This document shows positions 37,012 through 47,647 of a DNA stretch of 64,000 nt, one piece after another; the stretch's first letter is position 1; each line of letters opens with the position of its first letter. Made by a program: the position numbers and the translations under genes. The stretch is from the NCBI GenBank assembly GCA_050084985.1, contig JBITNC010000001.1, forward strand, positions 170,500,001 through 170,564,000, in the 5' to 3' direction. The notes under the pieces were generated by a model. The model was not told the origin of the DNA. It saw only the letters and a list, made by a program, of their open reading frames with translations, and did not search any database. Origin of the DNA: Nageia nagi (taxonomy: Eukaryota; Pinophyta).

Positions 37012-40000
37012 TCAAGCCTTTCCATGACGAGCCCTTTTTTCCATATAGCGAGCTCTGCCAGCATCCTCGTCACTGTCCTCTTCAAACCGTCTTTTCTCTC
37101 TGAGTGTACCTGAACTTCTGTAACGATCCTTTCTTTCATCGCTATCATCATCATGTATTTTCTCTCTCCTCCTTTCATGCTTGTGGGGATCTCCTTCATC
37201 CTTTTCCCCCCTGCCACGATCCTCACGTCCCTCTTCTTCATAATTTCTTCTGCCATGATATGAAGTGGAACCTTTGTAGTAGTAGTCACTCCTCCTGCCT
37301 CTAGTGTCATGTCTTTTCTCACCCACTGCTTCTCCATATTCATTCTTTTCATCTGTTGACATTTCATGCCTTCTGTAGTTTCTATTCTCTTCTCTGTCTC
37401 TTGGTGCATGGTGCTTGTGGCTTGCCTCTGAATTAGTTTTGACATCTCCATATTCCGTTCTTCCCTGATTGTCATTTCTTCCATCATGATACATATGTGA
37501 TTTTTTGGCGTATCTTTCTAAGTTCCTATCAGCATGCCTGGCATCATCATCTTTGTTGCCATCATTATTTTGATTATATTTTATAATTTTGGATCTTGTC
37601 TCAGCACCATTTTTTTCACCTTGGTATTCCCTTCTTCCATGACTCTCATTTTTTCCATCATGATACTTAGGTGATATTTTATCATATTTGTCTAAGTTTG
37701 TATCAGCACGTCTATCATTATCATCTTTGCTCCCATCATTAACTTCATTATATTTTCTACTTTTATCCTTCCTTTCAAGCATCTTTTCAGTTTCTTCAGT
37801 ATCTAATACTTTTTTCTTCTTTTGGCCTTCATTCTTTCTGTAATAATCACTGTCACTATCATTTTCATACTTCCGTTTCCTGCTCTGCTCTTGCTTCTCC
37901 GACTTTTTTCTAAGTGCAATTCTGTCACTTGAACTATCACTTTCATCTTCATATTTCCTACTGCTTTTGGTATGCAACTCCCTTGTCTTGTTCCTTGGAC
38001 CACTGTCACTGCCACTATGACTAGCATCTTGGTATTTTCTACTCTTCTTCTCCTCATGTTTCCGTGAGTTTTGCCCTCTATTTCTCATGCCACTATCACT
38101 GTCACTCTCACTGCTACTATCACTTGATTCTTGATATTTCCTGTTCTTTCTGTCATGTTTCCCCAATATCTTCCTCCTATTCGTTGCACCACTCCCACTT
38201 TCACTGCCACTTGTATCACTACCACTTGTAGTATCACTGGCACTTAAAGTATCACTGCTACCTGTAGTATCACTGCCACTTGCAGTATCACCGTCACTGG
38301 AACTCTCACTTTCATCTTCATACTTCTTAGTGTGACTGCTCTCACGCTTTCCTAATTTTTTCTTATCATTTCTTACTTCAGCATCACTGTCACTCTCAAT
38401 CTCATCTTCATACCTGTTTCTTTTCCTCCTTTCCTCATGCTTCTTAGAATTTTTATTATATGTTTCAGTTTTATCGTGATGCCTTCTATCTGATTTTCTT
38501 CCCATATCTGATATTCCCACATCACGAGTCTTCGATTTTTGAACTACTTGATGCTTCCCATCATTCTCCTTCCTTCCCTTGGTTGCCCTCTGCTCAGCTT
38601 CCTCACGCTCAATTTGTGCCTTCTTTTCGAGCTTCCTCTTCCTTTGCTCTTCTTTTTCTCTTTCCTTCTCTTCCCTCTCCTTCTGCCTAAGCTCCTCTTT
38701 CTGCGCTTTCTTCCGCTCCTTTTCCTTTCGCTTTTCCTCCTCCTCCTGTTCCAGAAGCTTCTGCTGTCGTGCCCTTTCTCTTTCTTCTCTTGCTAGAATT
38801 CTTTCCTGTTTGCGTTGCTCCTGCAGCTCTCTATCAAATGCCTCCCCCTCTTTTATGTCTCCCAAACCCAATGCAGTCCGGAATGTCTCTAGTTGCCTTT
38901 CTTTTTTGGCTGCAATCTGATGCGTTTGCGTCTCATATATCCTGAAACAAAACAATATTTATAGGATGACAATAAATATTAAAAACAATAGTAAAAGGAA
39001 GTAGTATTTAGACAACATAACATCAACCACCAAAAGCAGTAATCTTATTTCCATTGTACCTTGCAGCTCATAACATTACCACATAAGCCCGGGCTATGAC
39101 TGAATATAGGATATACATTATATAGTGATCTGCTTTAGTGGGCTTGATTCAGATACGACCAAAGTCTAATTTGGAGAATGCTTGGTCCGGCATCTTAATA
39201 TTGTAAGCTACTATCACGAAAAATATTGTGCGCTTAAAATAGTTACAAGAAATAACAAACCAACAATTCTCTACATAAGCCCATGAAACAAAGCCGTTTT
39301 AGAATTCAATGCAGCCACATGCAGATGATACAACCAGTTACATGCCAAGGAATTACGCAAGCGGACAAAATCCCATGCAGATAAAATCGCAATATTTAAA
39401 AGAATAGGAAACCGTCACTTGGCACAACATCTAACATGTCCCAGATTCAATATTTTATGCATCTCCATAGACGTTAAACAGATTATAGCAACAAATACAA
39501 CAACGTCCAACAAAAACAATAAAAATAGAAGTACAGAATACAGACAAAATACATAAAATTCAAATCAAAAAGCTAAGATAGTCCTGCAACCAAACATGAG
39601 GAAGGAAAAAGAATATTGGCATTCGCCGGCCAATAACTTATATTAGTTTTAGTAAGAATGCTGGCTTGGGGTTTTCAACCTTGCATTAGAACAAGTTCTG
39701 GAACAAAAAGAATTAAACAACATACAATTAGATTGAACAAAAATTCAAGCTGTGACTTCCATTAAAAAAAAAAAATCCTTAGCGAAGAACCGGGGATTCA
39801 AACCCTATACATTCCCTAAAATCAAACCACTCACCCCACAACGATAACAACCGAAAAAAAAAATAATTTACAATCTACATAAGGTTTTAAAAACAACAGA
39901 TAAAATTTGCCGCTAAAATTAACATAAACACTAACCCTAAACCAAGAGAAATTAAAAAAAAAAAAAAATTCAAGCAAGGGTTTCATGATTTCATACTTTT

Positions 40001-40340
40001 TCGAATCCTCTGCAGCATCTGTTTCCATAAGATCTTCACCTAAGGAAGCCTCTAGAACCTTCCTTGCTTCTTCCACTTTATCGAGAATTTCATCATCGGT
40101 GTAGCCCTGTTCGGCAAGAGTATCCTCAAGCTGAGCCAATTTGAGCTCGATCTGCCTCTTTCTATCGTGTTCCAGGATCTCCGGATTGGCCTTGCGGGTA
40201 ACTCCACCGGCGCCTTGACCCTCCTGAAACTCTTTGTTTTCAACTCGACCGGGTTTTGGTCTGACGAAGAATTTATTGGTCTGGATATAGCCATTAGTTC
40301 CCGATCCACGTGGGGTCTGCAACCCTATTCCGTTGTACAT
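37012..40340 (-). CDS. CWC21/SRRM2-type pre-mRNA splicing factor, two exons
   Basis: Exons 40340-39997 and 38941-37012 join in frame (344 nt, then 1930 nt) into a 757-residue nuclear protein. The start [19 protein letters not shown] is the near-invariant N-terminus of yeast Cwc21, human SRRM2 and plant homologues, which contacts PRP8 and SNU114 in the catalytic spliceosome. Residues about 52-98 form the cwf21 domain ([19 protein letters not shown]). Residues 116-270 are a charged helical region rich in E/K/R. About 290-490 is Ser/Asp/Lys-rich, with repeated RKYEDES-SSSD-like units and an SDTTSGSD tract. The tail is Lys/Arg/Asn/Asp-rich. The acidic-basic tail is like the RS/KS-rich tails of the family but of low complexity. 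No stops or frameshifts interrupt it. The start codon is fixed by the conserved N-terminus. Confidence 0.92.
38942..39996 (-). other. Intron of the CWC21-type gene
   Basis: 1055 bp, donor GTATGA at 39996 and acceptor TTTGTTTCAG ending at 38942 with a T-rich tract. It splits the codon for Lys115 after its second base and restores the frame to [14 protein letters not shown]. Reading through the donor would add an unrelated hydrophobic tail. Confidence 0.9.
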
Positions 40341-40380
40341 TTTTCCACACCCTAGCTCACACGCCCCTTACAAAATTTCC

Positions 40381-40388
40381 AAACCCTA
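40381..40388 (-). promoter_or_regulatory. Telo-box in the 5' leader of the CWC21-type gene
   Basis: AAACCCTA (minus strand TAGGGTTT), a motif frequent just upstream of plant housekeeping genes. A second partial copy (CCCTAGC) is at 40349-40356. Confidence 0.5.
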
Positions 40389-40454
40389 GCCCTGCTTTCC
40401 CTTTCCAGTTTCATCCCAGAAAACCAAATATGAGAATGTTATGGATAATTGGTT

Positions 40455-40490
40455 GAGAATATATATGTTAGGCCCCGCCGACGTCATCTT
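40455..40490 (-). promoter_or_regulatory. Putative core promoter of the CWC21-type gene
   Basis: On the minus strand GATGACGTCGGCGGGGCC (ACGT-core element, 40472-40488) is followed by CATATATATTC (40457-40467), a TATA-like box about 120 bases before the start codon. Placement fits a leader of about 90 nt. Inference from motif spacing only. Confidence 0.45.
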
Positions 40491-40499
40491 ACGAGATAT

Positions 40500-41236
40500 T
40501 ACATTTCCTCCCTCTTCAAAAAAAATTATCTGTTTAAATATTTTCAAGTAATTTTTTTTTGTATGGTCAAGAATATAATATTATTGTCATTAGGGTTTAA
40601 CCTTGATCTAGGTAATGTTGTTCATTTCATCAATATTGCATTGGTTTTTAGTTTGTAAAAAGGGGTAGACAAAAGTGGGAATTATAAATCTTCTATAATA
40701 TTTTGTAAAAAGTTAGTTATATTTAAAGGATTTTTAACCATCATTATGATAGTAATTTGTCTTTATAGTTATATAGAGGCATAAATTTATTAATAGGATA
40801 TTAAGTAATTTGTAAATATTATATTTTATTTCTCTCTTTTAAATATATAATTTAAGTTTTCAAAATTAGTAAGATGAGTTTTTATTTTATTTTTTTTCAA
40901 ATTTTATTGTTAATGAAATTTTTATTATAATAAATAATTATCTATATTTTTATAGTAGTTATGAGTAAAATAAATGTTTGTTTAGTTTATTCTATTTGAT
41001 ATGTTGATAAAAACAATCAATTTAGATGTGGAGATCTAAATTCGACTTTTAGGAATTTCTAGATTGATCTATTCTTCAATCTAATTTTAAAAAATAGATG
41101 TTTATTTAAAATTCTTATTTTATTTTATTTTTTTATAATTATTGTTTGATTTTTTTAATTAAAGATGTATTTTTTATTTGGTATCATCAAAAATTATCAA
41201 AAATTTATTTTTAAATTCTAGTTTTTAAATACCATT
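40500..41236. other. AT-rich spacer
   Basis: No gene or mobile-element motif. Many A/T runs, with TTTTATTTTATTTTTTT-like tracts. Confidence 0.5.
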
Positions 41237-41836
41237 AAATTTATAATAGAATAAGTGAATGATTACAATCAAGCTCTCACTCAACTCACACACATCTCTA
41301 ATTTTACTCACCCTTTGTTTTAAGATCAAGCTTCTCTTCTACTATCATAAATATTTATTAATTTGTTAAATTAAATTTGTATTATAATTATGATAATGAC
41401 TCATTTCGACCACATTAACCTCATCATTCCATCAACAATATCCATTTTATTTGACAGCAATTAAAATATGCAATTAACTAGCTTTGATATAATCCCTTAT
41501 ATATATATATATCAAAAAACGCAAACTATTTCTCAAAATTATTATATTATTAATAATATAGATTATAAACTATTTCACTCTTGATAATATTAGAAATTAA
41601 TGTTTACAGCAAATGTATATAAAAAATTTACAACAATGAATGTATAAATTTAAAACATTGAATATATAAATTTAAAACAACTAATGCATTTAAATATATT
41701 TATTTGAATACACAATAAATGTATTTAAAATAATGAATGTATTATATAATATGAATAATAACAATTACATATTTGAATACACAACGAATGTATTTAATTA
41801 CATATTTAAAACAACGAATAATCTAAACAGTAACAA
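41237..41836 (+). repeat. 0.6-kb direct repeat, left copy
   Basis: Starts AAATTTATAATA and shares long matches with 45506-46121, including GAATGATTACAATCAAGCTCTCACTCAACTC-like sequence. It ends at the LTR of the truncated gypsy element. Internally it iterates ACAACGAATGTATTTAAA-type motifs. Confidence 0.85.
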
Positions 41837-42247
41837 TGTTAGGATCCCACATCCTAACATTTTAATGTTAGTATTAGTTATTTTAATTAAATTTTCGATC
41901 TATATTGTAAATCGTAATATTGCGATTGTAAAGTCAAGGTCCAATTTTGCATTACTATTAGGGTTAGGGTTAGTATATTATAAATACATAGAAGTGTGTG
42001 GAGAAATGGATCTTGAACATTATTTTCACTTTTGAAGTTGTAAGAAGGTAGCCCCCTCGAAGCGGCTTGTGATTCTATTACTATTCAGTAAAATCCTATC
42101 CTTATTTATTTATTGTTGCTATTTTGTGTTCTATTTATCAGTGCATGATCTATTATTTTCATTAGATTAGTTGTTATTTTCTTGTTCAAATTGATATTCG
42201 TTTACATTTCTATAATATTTCCCTTGCATATTCATAGCATCGTAACA
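41837..42247 (+). repeat. 5' LTR of the truncated gypsy element
   Basis: TGTTAGGATCCC...CGTAACA. It contains TATTATAAATAC near 41976 as a TATA box and GTTAGGGTTAG near 41960. No second LTR in the window, so the boundary rests on the TG/CA ends and the adjacent primer site. Confidence 0.7.
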
Positions 42248-42249
42248 TC

Positions 42250-42261
42250 TGGTACTAGAGC
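42250..42261 (+). other. Primer binding site of the truncated gypsy element
   Basis: TGGTACTAGAGC, two mismatches from the initiator tRNA-Met site. Confidence 0.65.
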
Positions 42262-42999
42262 TCTTTCTAGGGCCATTTTGCTGTAGGAAAAAAAATCTTA
42301 AAGGTCTAAGTTAAAAACCCTATACTAAGGGTTTTTAAATATCCAGAAGGATCTATCATTTTTGGCTAAGCACACTTGCCCATAAAGTTATGTGTGAAGT
42401 GAAATGCAAAAAACTCTGCACTAATACTTAAGCCTTAGATAGAACCCTACACGAAATTGGACTCCACGTACCGAAAGGTATATTGGATACTATCTAGGCT
42501 ATAAATAGAAACTAGATAGGAAGCTGTATCGATTGTCTATAAATTGTAGTGCACTAGCAAGTGCTACTAGAAAGTTACTTATCACAAAAGCCATCTTCGT
42601 AGCCTCTTTCCTTATGAAAGTTGGATAAGAGGGGTGTTTAGATAAGCCTACAGAGCAGATAATCCTTACTCTAGAATCATTGTAAGGTAAAATGTATGAC
42701 ATGCAAGTTTTCAAAGCCACCAAAAATAGCAATTCAAAGGCAGCAAAACCTTCATAGCTAAATAACTAAAAATTTGTATCATTTCAGCATTTGTTAACAA
42801 AAATAGATAGACCCATAGACGTAAAAAAAAGTTGATTATTTTGGTATCATTAGGAGACCTAGCCCATTATGATCATCTTTTTGAGTTGATCATTTTGGTA
42901 TATTACACCTATACACTTTTCAAGCACTTTCTAAAAATAGTAATTTTTAAAAATAATAGTTTTCAAAAATAACAGCTTCAAAAATAGCACTTTCCAAAA

Positions 43000-43953
43000 A
43001 TGGCACCTGAGATAAGATCCCAAACAACAGAACAAGCTGATCCTACCATGATGACATTTCAGACTATGATCCAACAAATGGTAGATACACTTACTAGCAC
43101 ATTCAAGGCTGAAATTTGATAACTACAAACCTAAATACAAACCATTGATAGTAAGTGTGATAATGTTCAACTAAGTATCAATCATACCAACAATGCATTC
43201 AGTTCATAGCAATTAGGGTAGTTAGAAAATCCACAGGGGTATCATCATAACTTTTAGGGCCAATAAGGTAGTTTCATTCTTCCCTACATAACTAAATTGG
43301 ATTTTCCCCGATTTGATGGAGATGATCCCCTTGGTTGGATTTATAAGTCCAGGTAATATTTTACATTGAACCAAATTTTAGAAGATTTGAAGGTGTGCAT
43401 GGTAACTTTTCATTTGGATCATGAGGCTCTCCAATGGCATTAGTGGTACTAAAAAACTCATCCTACTCCTTCATGGGATGAATTTACTCAACAATTATTG
43501 ATTTATTTTGGTCCTAATGACTATGAAGATTTCACAGGGGCATTAACCAAGTTATGTCAAACCATAATATTCAAAGAATATTAAAATCAATTTGAAAAAC
43601 TAGCAAATCACACAGAGGGGTTGGATGATAAATTTTTCATAAGTTATTTTATTAGTGGATTAAAGGAATGAATTAAACCAAAGGTCAAAATGTTTAATTC
43701 CAAAACTATGATGGATGCTATTGCTTTGGCAAAGCTTATTGAAGATAAAGTCAGTGCTCATCGATGAAATGTAAGGCCTCCATTCACAAAAACATATAAT
43801 AATTCCCATTCCTCTAATAACACAAGTGCCCCACCATCAAATCGCATAATACAAACTAAGAAGTTCACATGGAAGGAAATAAAAGAGCATCAAAAGAAAG
43901 GTTTGTGCTATAATTATGATGAGAAATTTGTTCATGGTCATCATTGTACTTAA
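43000..43953 (+). pseudogene. Gypsy gag remnant
   Basis: Starts MAPEIRSQTTEQADPTMMTF. Conserved pieces are LDFPRFDGDDPLGWIYKS (about 43298-43350), WDEFTQQLLIYFGPNDYEDF (about 43470-43530) and FISYFISGLKE (about 43638-43670). A knuckle-like CYNYDEKFVHGHHC ends it (about 43907-43950; second Cys is Tyr). These fit the retrotransposon gag family used by Tekay/Athila-like and CRM-like plant elements. At least eight stops. Confidence 0.7.
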
Positions 43954-43959
43954 TAAAAG

Positions 43960-44290
43960 TTATATTTGCTTAATGCTGATGCTCCTAGTGAGGAGGAATA
44001 TGAGAGTGCACCTAAAGAGGCTATAGAGAAAATTCTAGATGAGAAGGCCCCAGTTATCTCTTACAGTGCATTGGTAGGAATTACTACCCCTCAAACTATG
44101 AAGGTTAAAGGATTTTTTAAAAAGCACACTCTCATCATATTGTTGGATTCAAAAAGTACTCATGATTTCATTGATCCACAGGTAGCTAAGGCTATTGATT
44201 GTTACATCCACCCTATAAATAATTTTGAGGTTATGGTTAGTAATGGAGAAAAAATAACATGTAAAGGCACATGTCAAACTAAGTAAGGGC
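43960..44290 (+). pseudogene. Gypsy aspartic protease remnant
   Basis: A 106-codon open segment. IILLDSKSTHDFIDPQVA (about 44137-44190) is the active-site region, with D-S-K in place of D-S-G. VMVSNGEKITCKGTC follows. The rest of the protease runs on with stops to about 44440 (MVEDFGYH-like). Confidence 0.7.
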
Positions 44291-44639
44291 CACTATACTT
44301 TGAAAAGTGACATGTATACTTTACCACTTGAGGGATGTGATATAGTTTTAGGGGTGCAATGGTTGAGGACTTTGGGTACCATGCAATAGATTTTTGCAGA
44401 GCTATGGATGACTTTCAAGCTAGTTGAACAAGGGCATACTCTCAGGGTATTATAGGTTGGACCTTCATAAATTATGAGCTCCCATCACCTGGAAAAGATC
44501 CTACAAAAAACTAAAAAGGGAATGCTAGCACAGTTATACCCTTTAACAATCATCAAATTTTTAGTCACAAAGCCTAAGGACCTGTAACCCATCTTGAGTA
44601 AGCATGCACTTACCTTTGAGGAACTAACAAGCTTACCAC

Positions 44640-45500
44640 CCTAACGATCTCATGATCATGCTATCCAGTTGGTATCGAGAAGTCAACCACCAAACATTTA
44701 TCCTTATTGATATCCTTGTTTATAAAAAAATGAAATTAAAAAATTGATTCAAGAACTATTGGATGCAGGAGTAATCCAACCTAATGTAAGCCCATAATCT
44801 TCTCCAGTTATATTGGTTCATAAGAAAGATGGCTCATGGCATATGTGAGTGGATTTCAAGGCCATTAACAAAATTACCATAAAGGACAAATTTCCCATAC
44901 CGATCATTGATGAATTATTGGATGAATTGCATGGGACAAGATATTTTTCCAAGTTGGACCTATGATTTGGGTATCACCAAATCCGCCTCAAGGAGGAGGA
45001 TATGCCAAATATTGCATTTCACACCCATGAGGGCCATTATGAGTTCTTGTTCATGCCTTTTGGCCTCACAAATGCTCCATTCACATTTCAAAGTTTAATG
45101 AATCAGGTGTTTCTTTCATTCCTTAGGAACTTCATTTTAGTTTTCTTTGATGATATCTTGATCTATAATAAGACATGGCAGGAACACATGGCGCATGTTA
45201 ACCAAACCTTACAAATTTTGAGGGAACATTAGCTATATGCAAAAAAAATCCAAATATTCATTTGACAAGAGGGAAATTGACTACTTAGGCTATATTCTAT
45301 TTGAATAGGGAGTTAAGGTGGATCCACATAAGTTATCGACATGTAGAACTGGTCTCTTCCTACATCTTTGAAAAGTCTCTAAGGATTTTTGGGGTTAACA
45401 GGCTATTATAGGAAATTTGTGAAATATTATGGTAAGATTGCAGCACCTCTAAAAATGTTGTTGAAAAAGAATGCATTCCAATGGTCCCCTTAAGCTACAA
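44640..45500 (+). pseudogene. Gypsy reverse transcriptase, truncated
   Basis: Motifs in order: SPVILVHKKDGSWH (about 44803-44845), [18 protein letters not shown] (about 44849-44900), [14 protein letters not shown] (about 44923-44965), HEGHYEFLFMPFGLTNAPFT (about 45026-45088), VFFDDILIYNKTW (about 45141-45178; the catalytic F-x-DD is kept), then [20 protein letters not shown] (about 45384-45440). One or two frame changes and several stops occur. The sequence is cut after KNAFQWSP, before the RNase H active site. Confidence 0.82.
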
Positions 45501-45505
45501 ATATG

Positions 45506-46121
45506 AAATTTATAATATAATAAGTGAATGATTATAATCAAGCTCTCACTCAACTCACACACATCATCTCTAATTTTACTCACCCTTTTGTTTTAAGATC
45601 AAGCTTCTCTTCTACTCTCACAAATGTTTATTAATTTGTTAAATTAAATTTGTATCATAATTATGATAATGGCTCATATCAACCACATTCTTACCCACAC
45701 AAGTAATATAACCTCATCATTCCATCAATAATATCCATTTTATTTTACAATAATTAAAATATAGAATTAACTAGCTTTAATATAATCCCTTAGATATATC
45801 AAAAAACACAAACTATTTTTCAAAATTATTATATTATTAATAATATAGATTATAAACTATTTCACTCTTGATAATATTAGAAATTAATGTTTACAGCAAA
45901 TGTATATAAAAAATTTAAAACAATGAATGTATAAATTTAAAACACCGAATATATAAATTTAAAATAACTAATGCATTTAAATATATTTATTTGAATACAC
46001 AACAAATGTATTTAAAATAATGAATTATTATATAATATGAACAATAACAATTACATATTTGAATACACAGCAAATGTATTTAATTACATATTTAAAATAA
46101 TGAATAGTCTAAAAATAACAA
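45506..46121 (+). repeat. 0.6-kb direct repeat, right copy
   Basis: Matches 41237-41836. The join with the truncated RT occurs at the shared AAATTTATAAT. After the repeat the sequence continues with TTTAATATAGTTATG, presumably the original right flank. Confidence 0.85.
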
Positions 46122-46640
46122 TTTAATATAGTTATGTCTGCATAATATTAAATTATATATAAATTAAAACAAAGAATGTATAAATTTAAAACAACCAATG
46201 TATTTAAATATATTAAATTATATACAACTAATATAGTTATATCGATATATTATTAAATTTATATTTAAAATAACTAATAGAGTCAGTTATTGATGATGGA
46301 CATACAGATGGAGTGACATTTTGGCTTCACGCCCCCACCCCCTTGGTTGCCATTGCAGTTACTCCTCTCAATGTAATTATCTATGATGAGTTATAAATAG
46401 ATAGATAAATTTTAACATCCTTTTAAATCCCTTAATTTGTAAGATTTATTAAATATTATTGAGAAGTAAATATAAAAGCTTTTCAATCTAGCAATATTAG
46501 ACGAGTCATGAAGAGAAAAATATAATAAAGTGATTATTGTAATTATATGAGAAATAATCATTATATATACATTACAATGAATGTATTTAAAATAATTATA
46601 TGAGGATCTTAAGGCTAGTAAAATTTGGAGGCCATGACTT
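46122..46640. other. AT-rich spacer
   Basis: No gene. It has further copies of the AAAACAA(C/T)(C/G)AATGTATTTAAATAT motif related to the direct repeat, so it probably belongs to the same repetitive unit. Confidence 0.5.
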
Positions 46641-46840
46641 TTTTTGAATTTGAGTTGCAAGATTATTGTCAATGCCTTAGCCTTAAAGTTTAAATCCCTT
46701 CTTCCCCTGATTATTTGACTTGAGAAAATTGGCTCTATTTAAAGCAGATGCATTCTTGATAATGTAATAGTCATTTGGAAAATAATGGAATGGGCTAGAT
46801 CTTTAGAGCAAGATGTGCATTTTATCAAAATTAATATTAA
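46641..46840 (+). pseudogene. LINE-3 reverse transcriptase, left fragment
   Basis: The translation carries KIIVNALALKFKSLLPLII, then DNVIVIWKIMEWARSLEQDV and HFIKINI, the region just before the first catalytic block of plant L1-type reverse transcriptase. CACTA-1 interrupts it exactly here. The next codons (KSYDKIEW) resume at 59472. Confidence 0.75.
46838..46840. repeat. CACTA-1 target-site duplication, left copy (mutated)
   Basis: TAA where TGA is expected; the right copy TGA is at 59472-59474. Fusing the flanks at TGA restores the LINE frame. Confidence 0.65.
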
Positions 46841-46850
46841 AACTACTACC

Positions 46851-47215
46851 AAAAAAGGCACTTGCATCCTTTTTGCATCCAAAACTAGTGTTCTTTTTTT
46901 TGCATTTTCCCATTTTTCTATGCAAATGGCAAGTTAGAAATTGCATCCTTTTTTACGTCATTTTGGTGACACTTTTTACGTCTTTATTTGCATCCATAGA
47001 GTCAATTTTTGCACCTAAAATGTGCCTATTTTTGCATCTTTAAGGGTTAATTTTTTTTTTTATCATTTTTTGCATCCTAATGTGTTAGAAAGTGCACCAT
47101 TTTTTGTGTCTTACAGGGTCTAAAATTGTATCAATTTGTGAGTCCAAAAGGGTCAATTTTTAGATCATTTTTCTCTATTCACATCTCTTTTTGCATCAAA
47201 AACTACATCATTTTT
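46851..47215. repeat. CACTA-1 left subterminal repeats
   Basis: Many short iterations of TTTTTTGCATCC, TTTTTTGCATCATT and variants such as TTTTTACGTC. In this superfamily such arrays bind the element-encoded TnpA-like protein. The mirror array is at 59215-59460. Confidence 0.75.
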
Positions 47216-47647
47216 GTTTGAAAATTATAAAAAAAATTAATTCGTAATATTTATTAATAATATTTCCATTTCCATTCAAATGTCAATCATACATAAAAAT
47301 AATATGCCTATTTCATCAATCATATGGCAAAATAATACGCAAATCATATGTTGCACCTATTTCAATGCATGATCGTATGACAAAATAATATGTCAATAAC
47401 ATTTCATAAAAACACAATAAATTATGTCAAAATCTATATGCCAAAATATGGGTTGACAAAACCATGATAACATCCACATCAAAATATTTTGAAATAACAT
47501 ACATATAGAAGTTTGAATACGCCAAAATGATATACATCTATATATCAAAATGATATACAAGTTTGTGTGAATACATCCACATGATTTCTCAAAATGATAG
47601 AATTCTGATACTATTCACATCATTAGTACATAATGATAGTATAACTA

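Larger units (their letters stand above)
41837..45505 (+). mobile_element. Ty3/gypsy retrotransposon, 3'-truncated
   Basis: It has a 411-bp 5' LTR, a primer site, gag, protease, reverse transcriptase and the first part of the RNase H/connection region, then stops at about 45505, where the right direct repeat begins. Integrase and the 3' LTR are missing. Domain order protease-RT marks it as gypsy. It is distinct from the gag-only element at 2005-22988. Confidence 0.82.

Noticed and set aside
36996-37487. 163-codon minus-strand frame
   Set aside because: It is a second frame of the repetitive 3' end of the CWC21-type coding exon; the 647-codon frame joins correctly to exon 1.
38460-38920. Overlapping plus-strand frames of 76-113 codons, Ser/Leu/Phe-rich
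   Set aside because: They are antisense shadows of the Glu/Lys-rich second exon of the CWC21-type gene.
39831-39996. Continuation of exon 1 to a stop at 39831
   Set aside because: It is intron read-through: it leaves the conserved protein at a GTATGA donor and becomes Phe-rich, while exon 2 restores family sequence.
46412-46672. 86-codon minus-strand frame
   Set aside because: AT-rich chance frame overlapping the LINE-3 fragment and the repeat flank.
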